Shown here: positions 9,642 to 18,494 of the stretch, piece by piece
Layout of the letters: the number at the start of each line of letters is the position of its first letter
Position numbering within the stretch: position 1 is the first letter of the stretch
Source of the DNA: Ahrensia marina
GTDB lineage: Bacteria; Pseudomonadota; Alphaproteobacteria; Rhizobiales; Rhizobiaceae
DNA length: 64,000 nt
Assembly: GCF_001293565.1 (NCBI RefSeq)
Contig: NZ_JXMU01000019.1
Span: forward strand, 1-64,000
Direction of reading: 5' to 3'
Notes under the pieces: generated by a model
Database searches by the model: none
What the model saw: only the letters and a program-made list of their open reading frames with translations
Told to the model about the DNA's origin: nothing
Position numbers and translations under genes: made by a program

Positions 9642-10382
9642 ATGCCCATGAAACCGATCATAATCATACCTGCGCGCATGGCTTCGACCCGTTTGCCGGG
9701 CAAACCAATGGCGGATATTGCCGGAAAACCGATGATAGTTCAGGTCGCGGATCGTGCGCGGGAATCTGATTGCGGTGACGTATTGATTGCGACGGATTCA
9801 CGTGAGGTTCTTCAGGCCGCCTCTGATTACGGATACAAAGCTGTGATAACGAGCGAGAAACATCAGTCCGGTTCTGACCGGATATTTGAGGCACTTACGA
9901 ATCTCGGCGGTGATTTCGACGTAATTATCAATGTTCAGGGTGACCTGCCTACAATATCAAAGGCTGACATTCGGGCGGTGCTCGCACCGCTTAACGACGA
10001 ACAATGCGATATTGCAACTTTGGGCGTTGAAATTACAGACACTCACGAGAAAACGAATCCTAATGTGGTCAAGATCGTTGGTTCTCCAATCGGGGAGAGT
10101 TTGCTTCGCGCATTATATTTCACGCGGGCAACAGCGCCTTATGGAGACGGACCGCTATACCACCACATAGGTCTTTATGCGTATCGGCGTGCCGCGCTTG
10201 AACGGTTTGTATCATTGAAGCCGTCAACACTTGAAAAACGTGAAAGCTTGGAGCAGTTGCGTGCGCTTGAAGATGGAATGATGATACATGCCGCCATCAT
10301 TGACACGGTTCCGCTTGGCATAGATACACCGCCTGATCTAGAAAGAGCGCGCGCTATTCTTACGCAGGAAATTAGGAAATAA
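9642..10382 (+). CDS. kdsB: 3-deoxy-manno-octulosonate cytidylyltransferase
   Basis: KdsB activates Kdo with CTP to give CMP-Kdo for lipopolysaccharide core assembly in the cytosol. The 246-residue protein has the family signature [13 protein letters not shown] near the N terminus, NVQGD near residue 99 and a C-terminal [12 protein letters not shown] motif. Length matches the family. The frame opens MPM, and the second ATG at 9648 is an equally likely start because neither has a strong ribosome site. The pheA gene follows after eight bases, so the two are probably co-transcribed although their pathways differ, an arrangement common in rhizobial genomes. Confidence 0.95.
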   Translation: MPMKPIIIIPARMASTRLPGKPMADIAGKPMIVQVADRARESDCGDVLIATDSREVLQAASDYGYKAVITSEKHQSGSDRIFEALTNLGGDFDVIINVQGDLPTISKADIRAVLAPLNDEQCDIATLGVEITDTHEKTNPNVVKIVGSPIGESLLRALYFTRATAPYGDGPLYHHIGLYAYRRAALERFVSLKPSTLEKRESLEQLRALEDGMMIHAAIIDTVPLGIDTPPDLERARAILTQEIRK

Positions 10383-10390
10383 GAAGCATA

Positions 10391-11254
10391 ATGACCGACC
10401 ATAATAATATCATCTCGTTTCAGGGCGAAGCGGGCGCGAATTCCGATACGGCATCACGCAACATGTTTCCTGATATGACGCCGTTGCCATGTGCTACGTT
10501 TGAAGATGCTTTTAATGCTGTCGATAGTGGCGAGGCCTCGCTTGCCATGATTCCGATTGAAAACACGCTCGCGGGGCGTGTTGCTGACATTCATCACCTT
10601 CTGCCGCAATCAGGACTTCACATAATTGGTGAATATTTCCTGCCGATTCATTTCCACCTGATGGCTTTGCCAGGCACTGACATAGGCCAGATAAAGTCAG
10701 TGCACACCCATATTCACGGAATAGGGCAATGCAGAAATATTGTGCGTGAATATGGATGGAAGGCAGTTGTTGCCGGAGACACTGCCGGTGCAGCGAAAAT
10801 GATTGCTGAAAAAGGCGACCCGTCCATGGCAGCACTGTCGCCTTATCTGGCTGCCGAGCTCTATGGTCTCGATATTTTGAAGCAGAACGTCGAGGATACG
10901 GATAATAATGTGACGCGGTTTGTTGTTCTTTCCAAGACACCGCATGAATATAAGCGCAAAACTCTCGATGAGTTGGTGATGACGACTTTCGTCTTCCGTG
11001 TTCGCAACATACCTGCGGCCCTATACAAAGCGATGGGCGGGTTTGCGACAAATGGTATCAACATGACCAAGCTTGAGAGCTACCAACTCGGTGGTCAGTT
11101 TACCGCAACGCAGTTCTATGCCGACATTGAAGGGCACCCTGATGATCCTAATGTTCAATTGGCTTTTGAAGAGTTAGGCTTCTTTACAGATCAGTTTGAT
11201 GTGCTTGGCGTTTATCCTGCTGCTCAGTTCCGCATCGATCAGAACAGTCAGTAA
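10391..11254 (+). CDS. pheA: Prephenate dehydratase
   Basis: This cytosolic enzyme decarboxylates and dehydrates prephenate to phenylpyruvate in phenylalanine synthesis. It is a stand-alone dehydratase of 287 residues without a chorismate mutase domain. The catalytic region includes the Thr-Arg-Phe motif (NNVTRFVVL, about residues 175-183). A C-terminal ACT domain (about 198-280) contains GINMTKLESYQL, where many relatives have TKIESRP, the phenylalanine-sensing motif. Feedback inhibition by phenylalanine is likely from the ACT domain but not shown. It is the second gene of a kdsB-pheA unit. Confidence 0.95.
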   Translation: MTDHNNIISFQGEAGANSDTASRNMFPDMTPLPCATFEDAFNAVDSGEASLAMIPIENTLAGRVADIHHLLPQSGLHIIGEYFLPIHFHLMALPGTDIGQIKSVHTHIHGIGQCRNIVREYGWKAVVAGDTAGAAKMIAEKGDPSMAALSPYLAAELYGLDILKQNVEDTDNNVTRFVVLSKTPHEYKRKTLDELVMTTFVFRVRNIPAALYKAMGGFATNGINMTKLESYQLGGQFTATQFYADIEGHPDDPNVQLAFEELGFFTDQFDVLGVYPAAQFRIDQNSQ

Positions 11255-11377
11255 ATCACATATTCGTGACCGGTGTCGGGTTTGCTTTTGTCTGTGATTG
11301 CAGCCATATCGCAAAGCTTAAACACGCTCACATTCAGAGTGAATTACGACACCCTTATGCCTCCCACGGGGAATAAA

Positions 11378-12067
11378 ATGAAAAACAACACAATGACGCG
11401 TCGCGGGTTTGTGACGGGTTCAGTAGGACTTATGGGGCTTGCAGCTGCTGGCTGTACCTCAGTAAACAGGCCGGCCTTCACAACGCTGCCAACAGCACCG
11501 GCCAAACCGGCTATTCCGCAGGAATACGCCTTGGCTTACGGCCCAAAGCCTAATGAGCAATTCCCGATCCCTGCTGTTGATTTGACCAAAGTGCCCGAGC
11601 GGTTTTGGCGCCGTGAGGTGGATTACACATCACCGCATCCGGTCGGCACAGTGATTGTTGATACATCATCATACTTTTTATACCACGTGATGCCGAATGG
11701 CCGGGCAATGCGTTATGGTGTGGGCTTGGGGCGTCAGGGCTTTACATGGTCAGGTCGCGGCATAATTCAGTGGAAACGTGCTTGGCCAAAATGGACGCCG
11801 CCGGCAGAAATGATCGGACGCCAGCCTGAGCTTGAGAAATATAGTGCTGCAAACGGGGGTATGCAGCCGGGTATCGATAACCCGCTTGGTGCGCGGGCGC
11901 TTTATATATTCCAAGGCGGAAAAGACACGCTTTACCGTTTGCATGGCTCTCCGGAGTATTGGACCATCGGCAAAGCCGTTTCCAGTGGCTGCGTTCGCTT
12001 GATGAATCAGGATGTTATTCATCTTTATGATCGGGTCAAAAACGGCTCAACGCTCATCGTCGCTTAA
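11378..12067 (+). CDS. L,D-transpeptidase (YkuD family), Tat/lipoprotein-type signal
   Basis: This enzyme is expected to crosslink peptidoglycan stems or attach proteins to them in the periplasm. I take the ATG at 11378 (229 residues), which follows CACGGGGAATAAA; the frame is open further upstream. The N terminus has a twin-arginine motif (TRRGFVTGS), a hydrophobic stretch and then AAGCTSV, a lipobox, so it may be a Tat-exported lipoprotein. The YkuD domain covers about residues 85-229 with the catalytic pattern His-Gly (LHGSPEYW), then SSGCVRL holding the nucleophilic Cys. A second, shorter YkuD protein is encoded at 61.8 kb. The gene is convergent with nudC. Confidence 0.9.
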   Translation: MKNNTMTRRGFVTGSVGLMGLAAAGCTSVNRPAFTTLPTAPAKPAIPQEYALAYGPKPNEQFPIPAVDLTKVPERFWRREVDYTSPHPVGTVIVDTSSYFLYHVMPNGRAMRYGVGLGRQGFTWSGRGIIQWKRAWPKWTPPAEMIGRQPELEKYSAANGGMQPGIDNPLGARALYIFQGGKDTLYRLHGSPEYWTIGKAVSSGCVRLMNQDVIHLYDRVKNGSTLIVA

Positions 12068-12091
12068 GAGATTTATAACAGTTGGTGCGCT

Positions 12092-13048
12092 TTATGGTGC
12101 ATCAACTGCATTTAGCCAGTGAAGCACAAGATTGCTGGCGATAGCGCCTTTAGGCGGCATGATAAGACCTTCAGGGTGCATGCCGTTTACCATTTGCCGA
12201 ACCTCTGCGCGTGAAAACCATCGGGCATCTTCCAATTCATCATCAATGACAATGGTCTGAGATGCCGCCACGCCAAAACAGCCAATCATCATTGTGTAGG
12301 GAAATGGCCAAGGCTGGCTTGCATGATATGATACACGCCCGACATCAATATTGGTTTCTTCTTTAGTTTCTCTGCGCATGGCCATTTCGATTGTTTCGCC
12401 TGGCTCCACAAAACCTGCCAAACATGAATAGACACCTTCTGCAAAATGGGGACTGCGGCCCAACAGACATTTTTCATTGTCTTTGGAAACCGTCAGCATG
12501 ATCACAACGGGATCGGTTCGCGGGAAATGATCCGCGCCGCATTGAGGGCAGCTACGCTTATAGCCGCCATCGCGCATGAGGCTCGCGGTACCGCACCCTG
12601 AACAAAACGCATGGCTTTTGTGCCAGCTTAAAAGCGCACCGCCTTGCGCCAATATGCCAAGTTCTGCTTCATCAAGAAGCCCTTGAATGTAAACAGACCG
12701 GAAATCAATGGCTTCAAAGGCTTCACTTAGGGTCTCTTCTGTAAAGCCAGACGATGCAATCAACCATGGCACACCTTTTTCGTCCCAGCCAAGCAGTACA
12801 ATCTTATCAGTTTCGACTTCAGCGGCCTCCAGCTCTTTTGGTTTGAAAATCGCGTTCAGGCTGGCATCGCTTTTTTTGAAGACGACCTTGCCATACGCAA
12901 TAATCAGCACCTTGGCTTCCGGTTCATCGAGCGCTTCAGCGACACATGTTTCTGTGCGCCGCTCGGAAAACCGATTCAACGGGTTTCCTGAAAACGCACA
13001 ATTTGCAGAATGTTCAGGGTAAGGCGCGTCAAATAGTGAAAAAGTCAT
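12092..13048 (-). CDS. nudC: NAD(+) diphosphatase (NudC-type Nudix hydrolase)
   Basis: NudC cleaves NADH to NMNH and AMP and can remove NAD caps from RNA. The ATG at 13048 (318 residues) is chosen because the frame upstream overlaps the HIT gene and lacks family-like sequence. The order is an N-terminal NUDIX-like domain, a zinc ribbon with two CxxC pairs (CSGC and CPQC, about 170-190), then a Nudix box beginning GFVEPGETIEMA with RRETKEET. The conserved downstream motif SQPWPFPYTMM is also present, as in true NudC. It lies 25 bases after the HIT gene and probably shares its transcript. Confidence 0.93.
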   Translation of the reverse strand: MTFSLFDAPYPEHSANCAFSGNPLNRFSERRTETCVAEALDEPEAKVLIIAYGKVVFKKSDASLNAIFKPKELEAAEVETDKIVLLGWDEKGVPWLIASSGFTEETLSEAFEAIDFRSVYIQGLLDEAELGILAQGGALLSWHKSHAFCSGCGTASLMRDGGYKRSCPQCGADHFPRTDPVVIMLTVSKDNEKCLLGRSPHFAEGVYSCLAGFVEPGETIEMAMRRETKEETNIDVGRVSYHASQPWPFPYTMMIGCFGVAASQTIVIDDELEDARWFSRAEVRQMVNGMHPEGLIMPPKGAIASNLVLHWLNAVDAP

Positions 13049-13073
13049 AGTGGTCCGGTTTGCTTGGCTTGAA

Positions 13074-13490
13074 TTAGCTTGCCTGTTGTAGCGCAGACGA
13101 GAAGCGTTCAATAAAAGTTCTCATCGTCTTTTCATCATATGGCACAGACTTGCCTGCTCCCCAAACAGGCCCTGGCCAGGCTATATCGCCTTCATTGCGG
13201 CCAATAATATGGATGTGGAGTTGTGGAACCATATTTCCAAGTGCGCCGATATTAATTTTCTTACATCCGGTAATGTCTTTAAGTATCTCTGATACTTGAG
13301 CAATTTCGAAGGTTAAAACGGTTTGGTCAAGAGGCGTCAGTTCATGCACTTCCGTGATGTCAAAACGGCGAGGCACCATAATAAGCCAAGGAAAGCGCGA
13401 ATCATCCATCAATAAAAGCCGGCAAAGCCCGCTATCGCCGATAGCAATTGTGTCAGCACTCAATCTTGAATCCAGTTTGAAATCTGCCAT
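13074..13490 (-). CDS. HIT family nucleotide hydrolase/transferase
   Basis: This small cytosolic protein of 138 residues belongs to the histidine-triad superfamily, which hydrolyses nucleoside phosphoramidates or dinucleotides. The triad is visible as HLHIHIIGR (about residues 93-101). AGGAGAATAAA precedes the ATG and fixes the start. The C-terminal pattern WPGPVWG is typical of the alphaproteobacterial HIT branch. It lies upstream of nudC, so two nucleotide-cleaving enzymes are encoded together. The precise substrate is unknown. Confidence 0.9.
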   Translation of the reverse strand: MADFKLDSRLSADTIAIGDSGLCRLLLMDDSRFPWLIMVPRRFDITEVHELTPLDQTVLTFEIAQVSEILKDITGCKKINIGALGNMVPQLHIHIIGRNEGDIAWPGPVWGAGKSVPYDEKTMRTFIERFSSALQQAS

Positions 13491-13646
13491 TTTATTCTCC
13501 TGTCACCAAGTGTGCGGCTTTTGTATCGAGAGCAGAAGTACCCGCGCTATTTTTAATGTAGCACTATTTACGCGTTTTACGGACGATAATTGGCGAAAAT
13601 CATTTCGGCGTAGTGCGGCGAAACCAATCAAAACCACGATTGATAC

Positions 13647-13675
13647 TTGCAATTTCGTTTTGAAAGTCCGATATG
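13647..13675 (+). promoter_or_regulatory. Probable promoter of the SRP RNA gene
   Basis: TTGCAA (13647-13652) and GATATG (13670-13675) are separated by 17 bases and sit a few bases before the first paired base of the SRP RNA. The spacing is ideal for the housekeeping sigma factor and the boxes are moderate matches. The tRNA-Arg gene at 41.4 kb has a similar upstream element. Confidence 0.55.
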
Positions 13676-13680
13676 AGCCT

Positions 13681-13785
13681 TGGAAGGTTGGCTGTGGACG
13701 TGTCACTCGCCAACCGGGTCAGGTCCGGAAGGAAGCAGCCCTAACGAATTCGACGCGGGTCACCTGTCCAGCCTTCCACCTTCCA
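13681..13785 (+). ncRNA. ffs: Signal recognition particle RNA (4.5S, bacterial small type)
   Basis: The conserved SRP apical domain is plain: GGGTCAGGTCCGGAAGGAAG, followed by CAGCCCTAACGAATT and the closing strand GCGGGTCACCTGTCCAGCC. The ends pair (TGGAAGGT at 13681-13688 with ACCTTCCA at 13778-13785), which gives a hairpin of about 100 bases. This RNA binds Ffh and targets membrane proteins to the Sec translocon. It lies just upstream of dnaX, the usual place in alphaproteobacteria. Exact ends are set by pairing and could be off by a few bases. Confidence 0.93.
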
Positions 13786-13850
13786 AATTTCTTGCAGATT
13801 ACTAAATTCAAGACTCGTCACTTGAGCGCATTTCGCGTTACAAAGCTGTC

Positions 13851-15683
13851 ATGAATGATACACCTGAAAAAGCGACGCCATACCGCGTTCTTGCCCGGAA
13901 ATACCGTCCCAGTGATTTCACGGGGCTGATCGGCCAAGAGCCGATGGTGCGTACACTTACCAATGCTTTTCAAACGGGCCGGATTGCACAAGCCTGGATG
14001 CTGACTGGCGTTCGTGGTGTAGGAAAGACGACAACAGCGCGTATTCTTGCGCGGGCGCTTAATTACAAAACTGATCTTATTGATCAGCCAAGCGTTGACC
14101 TTTCTACGCCGGGAGAAGATTGTCAGGCTATTATGGAAGGGCGCCATGTCGATATCATCGAAATGGATGCTGCCTCCCACACGGGCATCGATGATATCAA
14201 ACAGATTATTGACGGTGTGCGTTATGCGCCGGTGTCTGCGCGTTATAAAGTCTATATCATCGACGAGATTCATATGCTGTCGGACAAAGCGTTCAACGCG
14301 CTTTTAAAGACACTGGAAGAACCGCCGCCACATGCAAAGTTCATCTTTGCGACAACTGAAATCCGCAAAGTACCAATTACAGTTCTGTCGCGTTGTCAGC
14401 GCTTTGATTTACGCAGGGTCGAAACAGCTGAAATGGTTGCGCACCTTTCTTCAATTATCGAGCAGGAAGGTGTTGAAGCAGACGAAGCGTCGCTGGCCAT
14501 GGTTGCGCGGGCGTCCGAAGGATCCGTGCGTGATGCACTTTCTATTCTTGATCAGGCCATAGCGCATAGTTCAGGTAAAGTTGATGCAGGCACCGTGCGC
14601 TCGATGCTGGGCCTGGCTGATCGCACCCGCATCGTTGATCTGTTTGAGCACCTCATGGCTGGCCGCGTGACGGAAGCCTTGGCCGAATTCCGTTCTCAAT
14701 ATGATGTAGGCGCTGATCCGGCAGTCATACTGACAGATCTGGCAGAATTCACGCATCTGGTAACGCGCTTGCGCTTTGTACCGGGAGCGGCTGCCAATGA
14801 TCCATCCTTGTCGCCGGATGAAAAAGAGCGCGGATTGGCTTTTTCTGAAAAGATAGCGGTCAGCGTACTGGCGCGTACTTGGCAGATGCTTTTGAAAGGC
14901 ATACCGGAGACGCAAAGCGCGCCGCGCCCCGTTGCTGCAGCTGAAATGGTTCTCATTCGGCTGGCCCATGCCTCAACAATGCCAACGCTGGATGATGCGC
15001 TAAAAAAGCTTGATGGCGCGCCCAGCCAGAGCGCGCCGCAACCAAATGCTATGGCCGGATCAAATACATCGTCAGGCGGCAGTTCCATGGCGCACGCCGT
15101 CGGACAAAACAGCGCGCCATCCAACATGGATGGCGTAACAGCCGGTCAGACTTCCGCTTCGCCGGTTCGCATGGTGGCCAATAATCCGCAGCCGGAACAA
15201 AAACAGCAAACAGAACCGGCGTCTCATGCCATTCCCGTGAACTCGCTGGAAGACATTGATGCGTTGGCGGAAAAAAATCGCGATCCTTTAATGAAGGTGA
15301 ATATCCGCAAATGCGTTCGCCTTGTTTCGATTGCGCCGGGCAATTTATCAATCACACTGACAGAGGATGCACCTAAGTCACTTGCAGGCGATCTTGGTCG
15401 TAAACTGACAGAATGGACAGGCACACGATGGATCGTTTCTGTCAGCCGAGAAGAAGAAGGCGGTAAGACGCTGGAAGAGGTTTCGGACAGTAAGCGCAAT
15501 GCGATGCTGGTTGATGCCTCACGTGATCCGGAGATAGCAGGCATCCTTGCCGCATTTCCCGGCGCAAAAATTATTGATGTACGCCTTGGCGCTGACGCAT
15601 TGGATGACGATATAATACTCGACGACGGCGGATCATTTGAAGACGACGTTCCGATTGATCCCGACGATATTGCTGATTTTTAA
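13851..15683 (+). CDS. dnaX: DNA polymerase III subunits gamma/tau
   Basis: DnaX is the clamp-loader ATPase and replisome organiser. The 610-residue protein has a Walker A (GVRGVGKT, residues 53-60), a DEIH-type Walker B (IIDEIHML), sensor 1 and the SRC arginine finger (VLSRCQRFDLRR). Of the four zinc-ligand Cys usual between Walker A and B, only one (EDCQAIMEG) remains, which is typical of rhizobial DnaX. A low-complexity Ser/Gly/Gln linker (about 385-455) precedes a C-terminal tau-like domain with an acidic end. Upstream is the SRP RNA; ybaB follows after 16 bases with its own AAGGAA site. No clear frameshift signal for a short gamma form was seen. Confidence 0.95.
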   Translation: MNDTPEKATPYRVLARKYRPSDFTGLIGQEPMVRTLTNAFQTGRIAQAWMLTGVRGVGKTTTARILARALNYKTDLIDQPSVDLSTPGEDCQAIMEGRHVDIIEMDAASHTGIDDIKQIIDGVRYAPVSARYKVYIIDEIHMLSDKAFNALLKTLEEPPPHAKFIFATTEIRKVPITVLSRCQRFDLRRVETAEMVAHLSSIIEQEGVEADEASLAMVARASEGSVRDALSILDQAIAHSSGKVDAGTVRSMLGLADRTRIVDLFEHLMAGRVTEALAEFRSQYDVGADPAVILTDLAEFTHLVTRLRFVPGAAANDPSLSPDEKERGLAFSEKIAVSVLARTWQMLLKGIPETQSAPRPVAAAEMVLIRLAHASTMPTLDDALKKLDGAPSQSAPQPNAMAGSNTSSGGSSMAHAVGQNSAPSNMDGVTAGQTSASPVRMVANNPQPEQKQQTEPASHAIPVNSLEDIDALAEKNRDPLMKVNIRKCVRLVSIAPGNLSITLTEDAPKSLAGDLGRKLTEWTGTRWIVSVSREEEGGKTLEEVSDSKRNAMLVDASRDPEIAGILAAFPGAKIIDVRLGADALDDDIILDDGGSFEDDVPIDPDDIADF

Positions 15684-15699
15684 ATAAAGGAATTTTCAA

Positions 15700-16023
15700 A
15701 TGAAAGATTTGATGGGCCTGATGAGCAAGGCCAAAGAAATGCAACAGAAAATGGCTGACATGCAGAGCGAAATGGAAACATTAACTGCAGACGGCACTGC
15801 TGGCGGCGGTGTTGTTACTGTCGCTATGTCGGGCAAAGGACAGTTGACCGCAATCAAAATTGATCCTTCCGTTTTCGCGGATCATGATGCTGAAATCTTG
15901 GAAGATCTGATCATTGCAGCCCATAGCGACGCCAAGGGCAAAATTGAAGCCATTATGGCTGAAAAGACGCAGGAAATGACTGCCGGATTGCCTATCCCGC
16001 CGGGCATGAAATTACCGTTCTGA
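15700..16023 (+). CDS. ybaB: YbaB/EbfC family nucleoid-associated protein
   Basis: This small DNA-binding protein of 107 residues forms tweezer-like dimers and influences nucleoid structure. It opens [22 protein letters not shown], here shortened, a helix typical of the family, and has the beta-strand region [18 protein letters not shown] and the ending [10 protein letters not shown], an almost invariant family signature. It sits directly after dnaX and is followed by an extensin-like gene. The dnaX-ybaB(-recR) order is conserved in many bacteria; here recR is close but is separated by two genes. Confidence 0.95.
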   Translation: MKDLMGLMSKAKEMQQKMADMQSEMETLTADGTAGGGVVTVAMSGKGQLTAIKIDPSVFADHDAEILEDLIIAAHSDAKGKIEAIMAEKTQEMTAGLPIPPGMKLPF

Positions 16024-16025
16024 TA

Positions 16026-16763
16026 TTGATCGTTTCTAGATTTCGGGCTCTGGGGCTCGCGACGCTGTTGCTGGTTGAAGGTTCGGTTGCATTGGCGCAG
16101 GACCTGCCAATTCCGAGCGCCCGTCCGCAAGACAAAGATATTGTGCAGGACGATGCGGGCGCTGCTTCGCAGCCAAATAAGGCTGAAGCCAGTATAAAGC
16201 CATTGCGCGATTTTGCTTGCGAAAGGCGTTTGGCTGATCAGGGCGTGAAATTCCGTGTGTTACCTGCTGAAGACGGCGAGGGGGCCTGCGGTGTTGCCTA
16301 TCCGATTGATGTTGATGAACTGCCCGGAAATGTAGCTGTAAAACCGGACACTGCCCTGAATTGCAGCGTGGTGGAAGCGCTTGCCGGCTGGGTGGATAAG
16401 TCGGTTATTCCGGCAATAAGCGCATGGGATAAGGAAAAAACTTTTTCAACGGTTCGTCACGCTTCAACTTATGTTTGCCGCGGAAGAAACAATCAAAAAA
16501 ACGCTAAATTGTCTGAACATGCAAAAGGCAACGCCATTGATATTGCAAGTTTTGAATTCACGGATGGTAGCAGCATAAAAATCGAACCGCGTGACCGCAA
16601 AGGCTCAGATGAGGAAGCCTTTCAAAAGGCGGTTCGCTTTGGTGCCTGTCTGCATTTCACAACGGTTTTAGGGCCGGGCAGCGATGCCTATCATGACGAT
16701 CATCTGCATTTGGATGTAGCTGAACGGCGCGGAGGGTATCGTCTATGCGCTTTCCCTGACTAA
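16026..16763 (+). CDS. Extensin-family secreted protein with LAS-metallopeptidase-like site
   Basis: This predicted periplasmic protein of 245 residues starts with TTG two bases after the ybaB stop and has a signal peptide ending near VALAQ-D. The C-terminal domain (about 90-245) is the bacterial 'extensin-like' domain. It contains HAKGNAIDIASF and DDHLHLD, a His-x6-Asp and His-x-His arrangement as in zinc LAS peptidases such as VanX or D,D-carboxypeptidases, so a role in cell-wall peptide cleavage is plausible but unproved. Six Cys suggest disulfides. The unusual start codon and near-overlap suggest coupling to ybaB. The gene ends one base before a convergent transporter gene. Confidence 0.85.
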   Translation: MIVSRFRALGLATLLLVEGSVALAQDLPIPSARPQDKDIVQDDAGAASQPNKAEASIKPLRDFACERRLADQGVKFRVLPAEDGEGACGVAYPIDVDELPGNVAVKPDTALNCSVVEALAGWVDKSVIPAISAWDKEKTFSTVRHASTYVCRGRNNQKNAKLSEHAKGNAIDIASFEFTDGSSIKIEPRDRKGSDEEAFQKAVRFGACLHFTTVLGPGSDAYHDDHLHLDVAERRGGYRLCAFPD

Positions 16764-16764
16764 G

Positions 16765-17688
16765 TCAGGCGATGGCACGGCGTTTGAAAACACGGCCGTC
16801 GACGCATACCAGTCCCGCAATAATCAGCGCGAGGCCCGCTAAATGTCTTGGCAACAATATCTCGCCCAAGAAAACGATACCGAGAAAGATCGCACTGACC
16901 GGCACTAAAAATGTCACGAGTGAAAGATTTGTCGCACCGGCTCCGTCCAAGATTTTGAAAAACAGAATATAGGCAAAAGCGGTTGAGATCAGCCCAAGTG
17001 CCAAAAGTGCAAATATGCTTTGTAGTGATGGTGCTGCAAGTGTCCAAGGTTGATCAAATAGCAGCATGAGCGGAAACATGATGACGGTGGATGCTGTAAC
17101 CTGGCCCGTTGCAACGGCATAGGGACTAACAGCCATTCGTTTGAAGCGTCGCCCGAAAACACCGGCAAAACCATAGGAAATTGCCGCGCCGATACAGGCA
17201 AATTGCGCAAGGGCCGTTATCATTCCGTCAGCGATTGCACCGCCGCCGATCATTACTGCAACGCCGATAAAGCCTATGATGACGCCGGTGATACGTGACG
17301 GGCTTAATTTTTCATCTGCTGTCAGCGCATGGGCAATCATCACAGTAAATAATGGCGTTGTCGCATTCAGAATTGAGGCAACACCCGATGCAATCTGCGT
17401 TTGTCCCCACACAATCAGCGAGAAGGGAATGACATTATTGATCAGCCCCATAGCAAAGAAAGCGGCCCATATAGTGCCGTTCCAAGGCATTTTTCGGCCG
17501 GTTACAATCATGAAAAAATGCAAAGCCAGCGCTGCGATAAGCACACGAAAAAAGACGATCGTCTTTGGCGGAAGGTCTTGAACAATCACGCCGGTAAAGA
17601 AGAACGAACCGCCGAAAATAACCGACAGGCCGATAAGCATGAACCATTCAACGGTGGTCATGGATGTATTGATGGCTGGTTTGGACAT
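16765..17688 (-). CDS. EamA-domain DMT-family transporter
   Basis: This inner-membrane protein of 307 residues has ten predicted membrane segments in two EamA repeats (about residues 14-145 and 160-295). The family exports amino acids, metabolites or drugs, and the substrate cannot be told from sequence. The first repeat contains FIFGGSFFF-like sequence (SVIFGGSFFFTG) and a conserved Arg in FFRVLIAALA; the second ends with GEILLPRHLAGLALIIAG. The start follows GAGAG. It is convergent with the extensin gene and divergent from recR. A second member of this family, only loosely similar, is encoded at 31 kb. Confidence 0.88.
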   Translation of the reverse strand: MSKPAINTSMTTVEWFMLIGLSVIFGGSFFFTGVIVQDLPPKTIVFFRVLIAALALHFFMIVTGRKMPWNGTIWAAFFAMGLINNVIPFSLIVWGQTQIASGVASILNATTPLFTVMIAHALTADEKLSPSRITGVIIGFIGVAVMIGGGAIADGMITALAQFACIGAAISYGFAGVFGRRFKRMAVSPYAVATGQVTASTVIMFPLMLLFDQPWTLAAPSLQSIFALLALGLISTAFAYILFFKILDGAGATNLSLVTFLVPVSAIFLGIVFLGEILLPRHLAGLALIIAGLVCVDGRVFKRRAIA

Positions 17689-17805
17689 AGGCTCTCACTT
17701 TGCTGCCAAAGCAATAGTTGCAATTGTCTAAGCGAGCCACCCGAAATATGCACACAAAAATTCATATCTCTTTCAAAGTTCTGTTTCGCGCTTTAAATCT
17801 AATGC

Positions 17806-18414
17806 ATGTCAACAAAACGAATCGCCGGTGCGGAAATTGAGAAACTGATCCAGTTGCTGGCAAAAGTGCCAGGGCTTGGACCGCGTTCGGCTCGGCGCGC
17901 GGCTCTGCATATGATCAAGAAAAAAGATCAGCTCTTAACACCGCTTGCGGGCGCAATGGCCGATGCGGCTGAAAAAGTCCAGATTTGTAGCGTATGCGCC
18001 AATGTTGACACGCAAAATCCCTGCTCAATCTGCACGGACCCGCGCCGTGACAGTACAACGATTATCGTTGTCGAAGATGTTGCTGATCTTTGGGCTTTGG
18101 AGCGCGCGTCTGAAATGAGCGTGAGTTATCACATTCTTGGCGGCACGCTTTCTCCGCTTGATGGCGTCGGGCCGGATGACTTAAATATAAAAACACTTGT
18201 GGATCGCGTGGTTGGCGGAGAGGTCAAGGAGTTGATTCTGGCTGTTAATGCAACGGTCGAAGGGCAAACAACAGCGCATTATATTACGTCCCAGCTTGAA
18301 GATTTGAATGTAAAGATTACACGCTTAGCGCATGGTGTGCCCGTGGGCGGCGAACTTGACTATCTTGATGAGGGAACTTTATCTGCGGCACTTAGAAGCC
18401 GCACAAATTTTTAG
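17806..18414 (+). CDS. recR: Recombination mediator protein RecR
   Basis: RecR acts with RecF and RecO to load RecA at gapped DNA. The protein has 202 residues, the standard length. In order it has a helix-hairpin-helix region ([17 protein letters not shown], about 20-36), a four-Cys zinc finger (CSVC ... CSIC, about 57-72) and a Toprim domain starting [14 protein letters not shown]. The C-terminal Walker-like segment ARLAHG(V)[14 protein letters not shown] is present as [17 protein letters not shown]. The ribosome site is weak. It belongs to the same core block as dnaX-ybaB. Confidence 0.96.
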   Translation: MSTKRIAGAEIEKLIQLLAKVPGLGPRSARRAALHMIKKKDQLLTPLAGAMADAAEKVQICSVCANVDTQNPCSICTDPRRDSTTIIVVEDVADLWALERASEMSVSYHILGGTLSPLDGVGPDDLNIKTLVDRVVGGEVKELILAVNATVEGQTTAHYITSQLEDLNVKITRLAHGVPVGGELDYLDEGTLSAALRSRTNF

Positions 18415-18494
18415 GCAGTTCATCGCCTTGCCTTGATCGCACCTGAATCCATTGCCTAAGCTGCCAATTGTGATTCTTGAGAGAGGGTATTTAA

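Noticed and set aside
10512-11051. 179-codon minus-strand frame opposite pheA
   Set aside because: pheA is intact with its catalytic and ACT motifs. The antisense product has random-looking composition and no ribosome site.
13354-13854. 166-codon plus-strand frame across the HIT gene start and the SRP RNA
   Set aside because: It overlaps two well-supported features and has no ribosome site or family resemblance.
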